DNA of 64,000 bases from Prosthecobacter debontii (GCF_900167535.1 NZ_FUYE01000018.1:62001-126000); one strand, 5' to 3'; positions 44,506 to 54,390 are shown, counted from the first letter of the stretch. Translations and numbers: made by a program. Notes: a model not told the origin generated them from the sequence alone.

Positions 44506-44534
44506 AATTAAAGCACCCCTAAACAGTTGCCAAG
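44506..44534 (-). promoter_or_regulatory. Probable sigma-70 promoter of the outer-membrane protein gene
   Basis: On the minus strand TTGGCA (44529-44534) and TAATTA (44506-44511) are separated by exactly 17 bases. The start of transcription would fall about 60 bases before the ATG at 44440. It is the best promoter match seen in the window. Confidence 0.65.
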
Positions 44535-44609
44535 CATCTTTTTCTGAAAATTATTGAGTTGTTCACATTCTGCCGTTGTCAAAGGCACTGGCCAAGCCTG
44601 CTGTAACCC

Positions 44610-45323
44610 CTATTCTGCCAATACAATACGCAGTCCTGTGGGGGTGATTTCCAGGCTCTGAATCCCTGCTAAAAAGCGTTGCAAAGCAGGGTCTTTCTCC
44701 AGTTCGTTACCAGCGAGGTTCACCCCTTTGATGTCGCCGAGCCAGGCATTGGGAAGGGGCATGCCGCCGACGCGGACATCTCGCACCACCAAGGCGACTT
44801 TTTTATTTTCGTCCATCATGGCGTTGATCGCCAAACCCAGTCTGAGCGTGGTGCCTGAGAGCAAGGGGACGCCCGCATCGGGAGGAATAGGAACCAGGAC
44901 GGTGGCGGAGATGTTGTCCTGGCCGAGATCCACTTTGACCGTATCGCCCAGGTTTTGATTGGCGAGGTAGGCATTGATCTCGCGGGCGGTGATGATGAGC
45001 GTGCGCTCTTGCTCGCCGGGGGAGACTTCTGGCTGGGCTGCTGGGGCGGTGCTGGTATTGAGCACCTGGAGCTTAGCCTCCAGCGTCTGCTGCTCGCTCG
45101 CTGTGAGGCTGACGGGCGTGATGGGGCTGGCGTAAATGTTTCGTTTCACCCACCAAGCCGTAGCTGCGGCGGTAACACCGCAACCGACGACGAAAACCGC
45201 AAGGGTGAAGAGAATGATGCTTTTCCAGGTGGGGCCCTGGCGTACCACGGGGCTACTGAGAGGAGGAGTGGGAGGTGTTTCCATAGACGTAAGTGCAGTT
45301 GACGGAGCGGAGGGTTCGTTCAT
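44610..45323 (-). CDS. Membrane-anchored protein, YpmS/DUF2140-like
   Basis: A 237-residue protein. A Pro/Ser-rich N-terminus precedes a single membrane helix (SIILFTLAVFVVGCGVTAAA). The extracytoplasmic part has RTLIITAREINAYLANQNLG and VPLLSGTTLRLGLAINAMMD, resembling Bacillus YpmS (DUF2140). No catalytic residues are apparent. I choose ATG 45323, which has a G-rich (GGGGGG) stretch just upstream; the frame is open to 45353. It is followed by the OMP gene (promoter in the gap) and preceded by a LysM lipoprotein gene, all on the minus strand, hinting at envelope functions. Confidence 0.7.
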   Translation of the reverse strand: MNEPSAPSTALTSMETPPTPPLSSPVVRQGPTWKSIILFTLAVFVVGCGVTAAATAWWVKRNIYASPITPVSLTASEQQTLEAKLQVLNTSTAPAAQPEVSPGEQERTLIITAREINAYLANQNLGDTVKVDLGQDNISATVLVPIPPDAGVPLLSGTTLRLGLAINAMMDENKKVALVVRDVRVGGMPLPNAWLGDIKGVNLAGNELEKDPALQRFLAGIQSLEITPTGLRIVLAE

Positions 45324-45371
45324 TCGATCCCCCCCGCCATTCCACGTTGCCACTTTCTATGGAACGTGATC

Positions 45372-45869
45372 TCAGGGGATTTTCAGGGTCTGACCGGGGC
45401 GGATTAGGTCGGAGCTCAGGCCATTGGCGGATTTGATCTTGGCGACCGTGGTGCCGCGCTTGCGGGCGATGCCGTAGAGGGTGTCGCCCTTGGCCACTTT
45501 GTAGCTGCCGCTGGATTTTTTAGCGGTGCTCTTGGGGGTGGATTTAGGTTTGGAGGAAGAAGAGGTGGTGGTCTTCTTGGCGCTTGAGCTGCTGCTGGTC
45601 GTTTTAGGCGCCGAGCTGGGCGCATGGAAAGCATAGGGGTCCGCTTCGACAGGGGCCGGAGGCGGGGTGTAAGACGGGGCGCTGTAGCCTCCACCAACCC
45701 CGCTCTGAGCATAACCAGTCTGGCCAGGGTAGGGGTTGTAGCCGCCGTCGTTACCGTAGTTGGAGACATAGGGGTCATTCCCACCGAGGGAGCTTTGACC
45801 ATTTTGGCACGAGGCCAGCAGGGAACAAACGGCGGCAAGAGACAGAAGACGTGCAGCGGTGGGCATCAT
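45372..45869 (-). CDS. LysM-domain lipoprotein
   Basis: A 165-residue lipoprotein with lipobox LLASC (Cys21). The central region is disordered: a Tyr/Gly/Pro-rich stretch (NDGGYNPYPGQTGYAQSG) and a Ser/Lys/Thr-rich linker. The C-terminal LysM domain (YKVAKGDTLYGIARKRGTT, then ANGLSSDLIRPGQTLKIP) binds peptidoglycan. It probably tethers the outer membrane or a partner to the cell wall. It is the first gene of a minus-strand trio with the YpmS-like and OMP genes, though the OMP has its own promoter. Confidence 0.92.
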   Translation of the reverse strand: MMPTAARLLSLAAVCSLLASCQNGQSSLGGNDPYVSNYGNDGGYNPYPGQTGYAQSGVGGGYSAPSYTPPPAPVEADPYAFHAPSSAPKTTSSSSSAKKTTTSSSSKPKSTPKSTAKKSSGSYKVAKGDTLYGIARKRGTTVAKIKSANGLSSDLIRPGQTLKIP

Positions 45870-46049
45870 GGGGCAGTTGAGTGTGTGGGAATTCCTTGGG
45901 GCTACGTGCTGAGTATGGTTTTCGCTTTGGTATGTTCAACTTGAAACCTTCACCGCTCTGCCTGCGTTCACCACTGTCCGCGCTTAGAAATCGCCAAAAA
46001 GCAAGTCTTGCGGTTTCTCCAGCGCTTTTCTAGTCTGCCTTCCCCATAC

Positions 46050-46904
46050 ATGAAAATTGGCTTCAACCTCCTCCTTTGGACCGGTCACGTGACCGAAGAG
46101 AACTTCCCTATCGTCGAGAAACTCAAGGCCGCCGGTTACGATGGCGTCGAGATCCCGATCTTTGACGTGAGCAACCCCGCTCATTTCTCCACGATTGGTC
46201 GTGTGCTGAAAGACAACGGCCTCGAAGCCACTGCCGTGACTGTTTTGCCCGATGAAGCTCACAACGCCATCAGCCCTGTGGCGGCGAACCGTCAGGGTGC
46301 CATCGATCACCTCAAGCGCGTGTTTGAATGCGCTCACAATGCGGGCGTGCAGGTCCTCTGCGGCCCTTATTATCAGGTGCTCGGTCAGTTCACCGGTAAA
46401 TACCCGACCGAAGAAGAGCTCAACAATGCCGCTGAAGTGCACCGCGCCATCTCTCCGGTGGCCGAAGCTGCTGGCGTGAAGTGCGCCATCGAGGCCCTGA
46501 ACCGTTTCGAATCTCACCTGCTCAACACCATGGAGCAGGCCGCCAGCTACGCCAAGCGCGTGGGCCACGCCAACTTCGGCACTATGTATGACACCTTCCA
46601 TGCGAACATCGAGGAGAAGTGCCCGATGACCGCCATCGAGACCGTCTATAACTCGGGCAAGCTCTACCACGTCCACATTTCCGAAAATGATCGTGGCACT
46701 CCAGGCCGCGGCCACATCAACATCCCCGAGCAGATCCAGAAGCTGAAGTCCCTGGGTTATGATGGCTGGATGACCATCGAGGCCTTCGGCGGTTCTCTCC
46801 CCGACCTCGCAGCCGCGACTCGTGTCTGGCGTGATTTCTTCCCATCTCCTGATCAGGTTTACCTGGAAGGCATTGAGGTGATCAAAAAGGCTTGGAATTC
46901 CTGA
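46050..46904 (+). CDS. Sugar epimerase/isomerase, D-tagatose/D-psicose 3-epimerase type
   Basis: A 284-residue TIM-barrel enzyme. Metal ligands fit Glu148 (CAIEALNRFE), Asp181 (TMYDTFHAN), His207 (YHVHISEND) and Glu244 (MTIEAF), close to those of ketohexose 3-epimerases. ENDRGTPGRGHI is the family's substrate-phosphate or sugar loop. It may epimerise a free ketose at C3 or isomerise hydroxypyruvate. It lies 54 bases before a Tat-exported Gfo/Idh/MocA oxidoreductase, a common verrucomicrobial pairing for degrading unusual sugars. The frame opens upstream at 46008, but ATG 46050 (MKIGFNLLLW) is the normal start. Confidence 0.88.
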   Translation: MKIGFNLLLWTGHVTEENFPIVEKLKAAGYDGVEIPIFDVSNPAHFSTIGRVLKDNGLEATAVTVLPDEAHNAISPVAANRQGAIDHLKRVFECAHNAGVQVLCGPYYQVLGQFTGKYPTEEELNNAAEVHRAISPVAEAAGVKCAIEALNRFESHLLNTMEQAASYAKRVGHANFGTMYDTFHANIEEKCPMTAIETVYNSGKLYHVHISENDRGTPGRGHINIPEQIQKLKSLGYDGWMTIEAFGGSLPDLAAATRVWRDFFPSPDQVYLEGIEVIKKAWNS

Positions 46905-46958
46905 GCCTCTGCCAGCGTTCTCAAACCCCATCGTCTTTATCCAACCGCGATTTATCCC

Positions 46959-48341
46959 ATGAATACCACACCAACCCCTACCACCACGCGCCGTGACTTC
47001 ATCGGCAAAACCGCCGTCACCGCGGGTGCCCTCACCGTTGCACAGTCCGCCTGGGCTGCAGGTAGCGATCAGATCAAAGTCGGCCTCATCGGCTGTGGCG
47101 GCCGTGGCTCAGGCGCAGCCAACCAGGCTCTGAGCACCAAGCAGGAAGGCGTCGTCCTTCACGCCGTGGCAGATGCTTTCAAAGAGAAGGCTGAAGCCTC
47201 CCTCTCCAACCTGCGCACCAAGCATGCGGAGAAAGTCCAGGTGGATGACTCCCGCATCTTTGCCGGTCTGGATGGCTACAAGAAAGTCATTGATGAGTGC
47301 GATCTCGTCATCCTCACCACACCTCCTGGCTTCCGTCCGTATCACTTCGAAGCGGCTGTGAACGCGGGTAAAAACATCTTCATGGAAAAGCCCGTGGCAG
47401 TGGACGCCCCCGGCGTGCGCAAGGTGCTGGAAATGGCCAAGGTCGCTGAAGAGAAAAACCTCAAGGTCGTCGTCGGCCTTCAGCGTCGTTACCAGAACTG
47501 CTACCTGGAAGCTCTCAAGCAGGTCAAGGAGCAGAACATCATCGGTGATATCGTCTCCGGCCAGGTTTACTGGAATGGCGGCGGCATCTGGTTCCGTGAC
47601 AAGCAGCCGAATCAGTCCGAGCTGATGTATCAGATCAACAACTGGTATTTCTTCACCTGGCTGTGCGGTGACCACATCAACGAGCAGCACATCCACAACA
47701 TCGACGTGGCTAACTGGTTCATCGGTGGGCACCCCATCAGCGCTCAGGGCATGGGTGGTCGCGAGCAGCGTGTGGATAAGAAATACGGGCAGATCTTTGA
47801 CCACCACTACGTCGAGTTCACCTATGAGAACGGCGTGCGCATCAACAGCCAGTGCCGTCACCAAGCAGGCGTTTACAATGCCGTGCGTGAAGAATTCACC
47901 GGCACGAAGGGCAAGATCTATCTGGACAACAAGCCCAACTGCTACGCTGTGGACCATAAGGGCAACGTCATCTGGAAATACCGCCCCGGCTCTGGCGCTG
48001 CCGCTGCTGAAGACGGTGAAGCCAAAGGCAAAAAAGGCCGCCGCACCGGTGACCCTGATCCGTATCAGACTGAGCACGACATCCTCCAGGCCGCTGTGCG
48101 TGACAACACGCCGATCAACAACGCCTCCTACGGTGCTCACTCCACGATGACCTCCATCCTGGGCCGTATGGCCACTTACTCGGGTAAGGAGATCAAGTGG
48201 GAAGATGCCTTCAACTCCAAGGTGCAGCACATGCCAAACATCGTCACCGCTGAGACCGAACCTCCAGTCAAGCCTGACGCGGAAGGCGGCTACCCCGTTG
48301 CCATCCCCGGCGTCCAGGTGCCCGGCGTGGAGATCCTGTAA
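46959..48341 (+). CDS. Tat-exported Gfo/Idh/MocA family oxidoreductase
   Basis: A 460-residue NAD(P)-dependent oxidoreductase. It starts with a twin-arginine signal (TTRRDFIGKTAVTAGALTVA) and cleavage site (AWAAG). The nucleotide loop is VGLIGCGGRGSGAANQ, and EKPVAVDAPGVRK carries the conserved lysine. The C-terminal sheet includes WLCGDHINEQHIHNIDVANW. Family members oxidise sugars, inositols or their acids, and the glucose-fructose oxidoreductases are exported with bound cofactor. It follows the epimerase in a likely operon and ends at the terminator at 48375. Its partner's substrate likely defines its own, which is unknown. Confidence 0.93.
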   Translation: MNTTPTPTTTRRDFIGKTAVTAGALTVAQSAWAAGSDQIKVGLIGCGGRGSGAANQALSTKQEGVVLHAVADAFKEKAEASLSNLRTKHAEKVQVDDSRIFAGLDGYKKVIDECDLVILTTPPGFRPYHFEAAVNAGKNIFMEKPVAVDAPGVRKVLEMAKVAEEKNLKVVVGLQRRYQNCYLEALKQVKEQNIIGDIVSGQVYWNGGGIWFRDKQPNQSELMYQINNWYFFTWLCGDHINEQHIHNIDVANWFIGGHPISAQGMGGREQRVDKKYGQIFDHHYVEFTYENGVRINSQCRHQAGVYNAVREEFTGTKGKIYLDNKPNCYAVDHKGNVIWKYRPGSGAAAAEDGEAKGKKGRRTGDPDPYQTEHDILQAAVRDNTPINNASYGAHSTMTSILGRMATYSGKEIKWEDAFNSKVQHMPNIVTAETEPPVKPDAEGGYPVAIPGVQVPGVEIL

Positions 48342-48374
48342 TCTCCTCACAACGAGTTTTTAGAACTCTCTCAG

Positions 48375-48411
48375 AACCCCGATCTGTGAAAGCAGGTCGG
48401 GGTTTTATTTT
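48375..48411 (+). terminator. Rho-independent terminator after the Gfo/Idh/MocA gene
   Basis: A 12-base stem (AACCCCGATCTG / CAGGTCGGGGTT, one G-T pair) with a six-base loop is followed by a T-rich run. It lies 33 bases after the stop. Confidence 0.92.
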
Positions 48412-48420
48412 GCTCTGAAG

Positions 48421-48452
48421 GGCCGCAAAAAAAAACGCAGAAGGCGCAAAAA
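48421..48452 (-). repeat. Dispersed GCG/T-run repeat, copy 1
   Basis: On the minus strand it reads TTTTTTGCGCCTTCTGCG, a T run, then TTGCGGCC. Copies at 48761 and 51158 share the order GCGC-TT-GCG-T run-TTGCGGC but lie on the plus strand. Confidence 0.6.
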
Positions 48453-48760
48453 ATGGGAGCCTGAATTTTGATGCTTCTTGGCGAGTTCTCGTGGCCAAAT
48501 TCATTCTGCCCTCAACATACAAGGCCGGGTTTGTCTGGCATTCCATTTGCTGGGCTCTCGCGACCTTGTGGCCGGATTACCCGTCTGTTTAGGGCAGGTC
48601 GCATGACCAGAAAACTGCGAATACAAACGTCTATCCGAGAGTGGGTATTGGCGCGCGGCCGCATCTTTTGAAGGGCGGGTTATTCAGCAACCCGATCTGA
48701 GATTTGAGTCGCGTCGCCAGCAGAACAAACCCACCCTCCGCATATCCACCTACCCTAACT
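48453..48760. other. Intergenic region before the sulfatase
   Basis: With its flanks, about 480 bases without a supported gene lie between the terminator and the sulfatase. The region has short repeats (copies 1 and 2). No RNA gene or strong promoter was recognised. Confidence 0.45.
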
Positions 48761-48789
48761 CTTTGCGCCTATTGCGTGTTTTTGCGGCT
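48761..48789 (+). repeat. Dispersed GCG/T-run repeat, copy 2
   Basis: CTTTGCGCCTATTGCGTG, then TTTTTGCGGCT, lies 35 bases before the sulfatase start. It matches copy 3 (51158) in orientation and copy 1 in inverse orientation. Confidence 0.6.
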
Positions 48790-48823
48790 AGGAACGCTCA
48801 CTCGCTTCGTTTTCAGGGGCCGC

Positions 48824-50902
48824 ATGAAATCCCTGCTCACGCTCCTCAGCCTTTTCTGCCTAACGGCGTTTGCCGCAGATCGTCCCAACATCGTCGTCAT
48901 TCTCTCGGATGACTACGGCTACGGCAGCGTGGGCTGCTATGGGGCGGATGGAAAACTGATCCAGACCCCGAACCTGGATCGCCTGGCCAAGGAAGGTCGC
49001 CGCTTCACCGATGCGAATACCACCTCCTCCGTCTGTTCGCCCACGCGTTATTCCCTCATCACCGGGCGCTACTGCTGGCGCACCTCGGAGAAGCATGGCG
49101 TGCTCGGCACTTTCTCGCCACTGCACATCGAGACCACTCGGCTGAACATGGCCTCCCTGCTGAAGAAGCATGGCTACAACACCGCTGCGATCGGTAAATG
49201 GCACCTGGGTTATGGCAAGGCGGATGATTCACCCGTCTGGAAGACCGACTACGCCGCCGAGCTTTCCCCAGGCCCGCTCGATATCGGCTTCGACTACCAC
49301 TTTGGCGTGCCCGCCAATCATGGCGACCTCACCGGTATCTATGTGGAGAACCGCTTCGTCTATGGCCTGCGTGACGGCAAAATCCCCGCTGGCATGAAGA
49401 TCAGCGGCCCTGACCGTGACAACCCCAACTTCAAAGCCACTTACACCGCTGAAGACACCGAGAGTGGTCGCGTGCAGACGCTGGATCTGGATGCCCCTCG
49501 CCGCATCAATGAGAAGGTCATGCCCTACCTCACGGAAAAATCCGCCGACTGGATCCGCCAGCAGTCGAAGGACACCCCGTTCTTTCTCTACTACACTCCC
49601 GTGGCCGTCCACAACCCCGTGACACCGGACAAGGACATTGCGGGCACCAGCAAGGCCGGCCCCTATGGCGACTGGATTCATGAACTCGATCGCAGTGTCG
49701 GCGGCATCCTTGCGGCTCTGGATGAGAAGGGCCTCACCGACAATACTCTCGTGATTTTCACCGCTGACAACGGCGGGGTCTTCCGGCCTGAACGCGACAT
49801 GCCACAGACGGACGCCTACAAGGCAGGACTGAAGGTCAATGGCATCCTGCGTGGGGGTAAGCACACCGTCTGGCAGGGTGGTTTCACCGTGCCCTTCATC
49901 GCCCGCTGGCCCGGTCATGTACCCGCAGGCACCGTGTGCAAAGAGATGGTCAGTCTTGCCGATATCCTGGCCACTACGGCCGCCCTCGTGGGTGAAAAAC
50001 TGCCTGCCGCAGGAACGGCCGCTGAGGATAGCTACAACATCCTGCCTGCTCTCTTGGGGCAAGAAGCCAAACCTGCGCGCAGCGACATGATCGTTCACAG
50101 TTCAGACGGCATTTATGCCATCCGCAAAGGCCCGTGGAAATGGATCGAAGGCGTGCCTGCACAGGGGATCCGACGCAAGCAGTCCGAGGAGTTCAAACCC
50201 CAACTTTACAATGTGCAAGAAGACCCCTCCGAAACCAAAGAGGTCAGTGCCGAGCATCCTGAAGTGGTGAAGGAACTCAGTGCCCTGCTCGTGCGCTATC
50301 GCGATGGCGGTTACAGCCGCGAGATGCCTCCCATTCTGGAGAAACCTCAGCCCAAAATCGCGGAACTCCCTGCCGTCTCCGGCGAGGCTGTGCTGACGGA
50401 ATCCCTGGCTGAAGTGCCCGGGAAACCCTGGACGACCGGACGTGGAGTCTGGAAGTCGAAAGACGGGGCCGTATGGGGCACTCAAAAAGGTGCCAAGGAT
50501 GCCGGAGCTACCCTGCGTGTGCCGATTTCTGTGAAGGAAGGCACGCTCGACTATCAGATCCAATTCCAGGGTGCCGACCGCCATTCCATGCGCATCGAAG
50601 CCGGGGCCGACAAACGCTCTTTCCGTGTCGAGATCAGCCCCACCCATGTCGGCCTGACGAAGAACCCCGAGCCCGGTCAGGATAAAACGCAGACTGAACC
50701 ACTCGCCCGCAAAGCCATCGAGCTCCAGCCCGATCTCTGGTATCCGGTGCGCATTACCTTCAAGGGAGACACCGTCACCGTGCAGGTGAATGACACCGTC
50801 ATCAGCGGAACACACGCCTTGTTAGGTGAAGAGAAAAAGGCCCTCAACTTCCTCGTCTTTGGCGACGGTCTTGGCTTCAAGAATGTGAAGCTGGTGAAGT
50901 GA
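48824..50902 (+). CDS. Arylsulfatase-type sulfatase with C-terminal lectin-like domain
   Basis: A 692-residue exported sulfatase. The signal peptide is KSLLTLLSLFCLTAFA. The metal site is VILSDDYGYG (residues 25-34), and the active-site motif is CSPTR at 71-75, whose cysteine must be converted to formylglycine. ITGRYCWR and AIGKWHLGYG are typical. Residues about 545-692 form an added beta-sandwich: GTLDYQIQFQGADRHSMRIE and LWYPVRITFKGDTVTVQVND. It looks like DUF1080/LamG jelly-roll domains. It would remove sulfate from a host or algal polysaccharide, with the tail binding the glycan. No sulfatase-maturating enzyme is visible in the window. Confidence 0.93.
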   Translation: MKSLLTLLSLFCLTAFAADRPNIVVILSDDYGYGSVGCYGADGKLIQTPNLDRLAKEGRRFTDANTTSSVCSPTRYSLITGRYCWRTSEKHGVLGTFSPLHIETTRLNMASLLKKHGYNTAAIGKWHLGYGKADDSPVWKTDYAAELSPGPLDIGFDYHFGVPANHGDLTGIYVENRFVYGLRDGKIPAGMKISGPDRDNPNFKATYTAEDTESGRVQTLDLDAPRRINEKVMPYLTEKSADWIRQQSKDTPFFLYYTPVAVHNPVTPDKDIAGTSKAGPYGDWIHELDRSVGGILAALDEKGLTDNTLVIFTADNGGVFRPERDMPQTDAYKAGLKVNGILRGGKHTVWQGGFTVPFIARWPGHVPAGTVCKEMVSLADILATTAALVGEKLPAAGTAAEDSYNILPALLGQEAKPARSDMIVHSSDGIYAIRKGPWKWIEGVPAQGIRRKQSEEFKPQLYNVQEDPSETKEVSAEHPEVVKELSALLVRYRDGGYSREMPPILEKPQPKIAELPAVSGEAVLTESLAEVPGKPWTTGRGVWKSKDGAVWGTQKGAKDAGATLRVPISVKEGTLDYQIQFQGADRHSMRIEAGADKRSFRVEISPTHVGLTKNPEPGQDKTQTEPLARKAIELQPDLWYPVRITFKGDTVTVQVNDTVISGTHALLGEEKKALNFLVFGDGLGFKNVKLVK

Positions 50903-51207
50903 ATGGGCCCCAGCCTCTTTTCGTGCGCCTTATTGCAAGCAACCGTAGGCCGGATGTGTTCGGCGGGGTGAACTTCGCCCTCATCTTTAAGCCAACCGCC
51001 GATCTATCCGGCTCTCCCCGAAGATGTGCATACTCTCCAGGGTGTTCACCATCTCCCCCAAGCGCCGGATAGTTTGGCGATGAGGCTCTTATCGAACCAC
51101 AAGCGTTCTGCTCCAAACACATCCCGCCTACGTTAGTCAGCCATCTCTCGTCTCCTCCTTGGCGCTTTTTGCGTTTTCTTGCGGCCAACTCAAAGGTAAG
51201 GTCACGC
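50903..51207. other. Intergenic region after the sulfatase
   Basis: About 305 bases with no supported gene separate the convergent sulfatase and thrC ends. It contains repeat copy 3 at 51158-51186 and a pair of loosely inverted CCGG...GTGAAC segments near 50950-51065. No clear terminator was identified. Confidence 0.5.
51158..51186 (+). repeat. Dispersed GCG/T-run repeat, copy 3
   Basis: CTTGGCGCTTTTTGCGTT, then TTCTTGCGGCC, is the third copy and lies inverted relative to copy 1 across the sulfatase gene. Confidence 0.6.
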
Positions 51208-52569
51208 TTACTTGCCACTCACTTTCTCCCGGATAAAAGCCTTCAACGGCTCAGGAGAGGACTCCAGAGGGTAGGTTTGCAGGGCCTTGTCTTTCAGGGC
51301 TTCCAGCGTCGGGTGGAGGGGCTCCGTGCCGGTGGCTTCCTGCACCACTTCGGGAAACTTCGCGGGACTCGCAGTGCTGAGCACGACACTCACACGATCT
51401 TCCGCCAGACCGGTGAAGGCGCAGGCGGTGTGGGGGTCCACCACGTAACTGTAGTCACGCCAGACTTGGGCGATGGTGTCGGCGATCATCGCGTCATCCA
51501 TGCGGGTGGCACGGAAGCTGGACTTCGGTTTCGGCAGCGTCACACGTTCGCCTTGTTTCATGCGCAGCATTACCTGCCGCACCTGCTCCTGATCCTTGCC
51601 TAACAGGAAGTAGAGATAACGCTCGAAATTTGAGGCCGCCTGGATGTCCATGCTCGGCGCATAGCTCGGGCGCACTTCGCCTTGCTTGTATTCACCCGAT
51701 TCGAAGAAGCGATACAGGATGTCGTTTTGGTTCGTCGCCACCCGGAAGCCGCCGCAGGGCAGGCCCATCTGCTGAGCCAGCCAACCGGCCAGCACGTTGC
51801 CAAAGTTCCCCGTCGGCACCACGAACTCCACCGTCGCGCGGGCTTCAGCAGGCAGCTTCAGCCAAGCCCAGATGTAATACACGCACTGGGCCAGCACCCG
51901 GGCGATGTTGATGCTGTTCACCGCCGAGAGATTCACGGCGGAAACAAACGCAGGATCGCCAAAGCACTCCTTCACCACGCCTTGGGCATCGTCAAAGGTG
52001 CCGGGCATCGGGATCGCATAGACATTGCTGGCGCCCGTGCAGGCCATCTGGCGCTCCTGCAGCGGGGCCACGCGGCCATTCGGATACAGGATGAAGATAT
52101 CGATGCCGTCCTGCCCCATGCAGCCGTGGATGGCGGCACTGCCGGTATCGCCGGAGGTGGCACCCAGCACGGCCAGCTTCTTGCCCTTCAGCTTCACCTG
52201 CCGCTTATACAGCAGGCCCAGGAGCTGTAGGGCAAAGTCCTTGAACGCCAGGGTCGGCCCATGCCAAAGCTCCAGCACATGGATTTGGTCCGAGAGCTTT
52301 TTCAGAGGCGCCACGTCGGGCGAATCGAATTTGGAGTATGCTTCCTGGGTCAGCGCACGCCACTCCTCCGCCGGGATCTCTGGAGCAAAGAGCTGGAAAA
52401 ACTCCGCAGCCAGTTCCGCATAGGATAGCGACGCCCAACCTGCGAGTTTCCCTGCGATATCCGGCAGCTTTTCCGGCAAAAACAGCCCCCCATCTGTCGC
52501 CAGACCGGCTTCGACAGCTTCAGAAAACGTATGGGGACGGGTCTGCCCGCGGGTGGAAATGTAAAACAT
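51208..52569 (-). CDS. thrC: Threonine synthase
   Basis: A PLP enzyme that converts phosphohomoserine to threonine. The 453-residue protein starts MFYISTRGQTRPHTFSEAVE, as in the longer bacterial class of ThrC. The PLP lysine is Lys110 in HGPTLAFKDFALQLLG. GATSGDTGSAAIHGC is the phosphate-binding segment, and VPTGNFGNVLAGWLAQQMG and a C-terminal DPHTACAF segment fit the family. It is a single gene; tRNA-Gly lies on the other strand upstream. A long opposite-strand frame is a codon-bias shadow. Confidence 0.97.
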   Translation of the reverse strand: MFYISTRGQTRPHTFSEAVEAGLATDGGLFLPEKLPDIAGKLAGWASLSYAELAAEFFQLFAPEIPAEEWRALTQEAYSKFDSPDVAPLKKLSDQIHVLELWHGPTLAFKDFALQLLGLLYKRQVKLKGKKLAVLGATSGDTGSAAIHGCMGQDGIDIFILYPNGRVAPLQERQMACTGASNVYAIPMPGTFDDAQGVVKECFGDPAFVSAVNLSAVNSINIARVLAQCVYYIWAWLKLPAEARATVEFVVPTGNFGNVLAGWLAQQMGLPCGGFRVATNQNDILYRFFESGEYKQGEVRPSYAPSMDIQAASNFERYLYFLLGKDQEQVRQVMLRMKQGERVTLPKPKSSFRATRMDDAMIADTIAQVWRDYSYVVDPHTACAFTGLAEDRVSVVLSTASPAKFPEVVQEATGTEPLHPTLEALKDKALQTYPLESSPEPLKAFIREKVSGK

Positions 52570-52684
52570 GATCAGGGGTTGGTCAGTCAGCCTGCATGCC
52601 TAGGCGCACTTGGGCCAAATCGCAAGCCCAGACCCACCCAGGTGCACACCCTTCAAGTTTCGTGCGGCGACACGATTCGATATC

Positions 52685-52713
52685 TTGACATCTCCTCCGG
52701 CCATCGCCAAACT
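52685..52713 (+). promoter_or_regulatory. Possible promoter of tRNA-Gly
   Basis: TTGACA at 52685-52690 is followed after 17 bases by CAAACT, a weak -10 match (three of six). The tRNA begins about 25 bases further on. Confidence 0.35.
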
Positions 52714-52737
52714 GCGACCTCTGCGGAAAAGCAGTCT

Positions 52738-52811
52738 GCGGGCGTAGTTCAATGGTAGAACACGAGCTTCCCAAGCTTGATACGTGGGTTCGATTCCCAT
52801 CGCCCGCTCCA
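52738..52811 (+). tRNA. tRNA-Gly (anticodon CCC)
   Basis: The cloverleaf has acceptor GCGGGCG/CGCCCGC, D arm GTTC/GAAC, anticodon stem CGAGC/GCTTG around TTCCCAA (anticodon CCC, reading GGG), and T arm GTGGG-TTCGATT-CCCAT. The discriminator T is followed by an encoded CCA at 52809-52811. tRNA-Gly with U discriminator is normal in bacteria. Confidence 0.95.
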
Positions 52812-52888
52812 TTTTCTCCTCATCAACGATGGCTTCATTGCACGTGATTGGAAAGGGCCTTGAGCAGGCCAAGACCGATTCTTTATAA

Positions 52889-53884
<996 letters not shown>

Positions 53885-54390
53885 GCTTAGAGACTTGAAG
53901 CGAACCGAGGCGAGACAATAGCACCCCCGTTCAGTCTCCAAACCCTGGATATATCAGGCCTTGCCGAGCGAAAGGAGATTCTCGGACCGCTCGCTCCGTC
54001 GCCATACAATGGTGGGAACTGTTTTCGCTGGACAGCGAGAGCCTTCTGATTTGGCGGGCACTTGTTGAAGCGATCCCCGCATCCAGTTTTTGACCTCGGC
54101 TAGTCCGACTAACCCGTCAGTCGGCTCCTATATTAGGTCATAACGACATTGGAGCTCCCAGCAGACCTCCACTCCAATCCGTCTTTCGGATAGCAGCCTC
54201 ATCATCATTGATGATCAATATCCTTGAGTGGCAACGGTGGGCCTAGTCCCATTGTAAAATGAAGGGAATCAAGAATGATAGAAATTTCATTTTAAGCTAA
54301 AATACTAAATTTAGATCAATCCAATAAGATTTTAACGCTAAAGCTGTTGAATCGATCCCTTGTTGAGCTAACACGAATATTCCGAAATTC
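53885..54390. other. Intergenic region before the giant surface protein
   Basis: No gene is supported. The last 150 bases are A/T-rich and are the likely promoter region. Short dyads are present but no known site was identified. Confidence 0.5.

Noticed and set aside
47109-48350. A 413-codon frame opposite the Gfo/Idh/MocA gene
   Set aside because: Rich in Val/Asp repeats typical of reverse-strand shadows; the sense gene is certain.
53885-54390. Possible transposase remnant before the giant gene
   Set aside because: No frame, terminal inverted repeat or target duplication could be supported.
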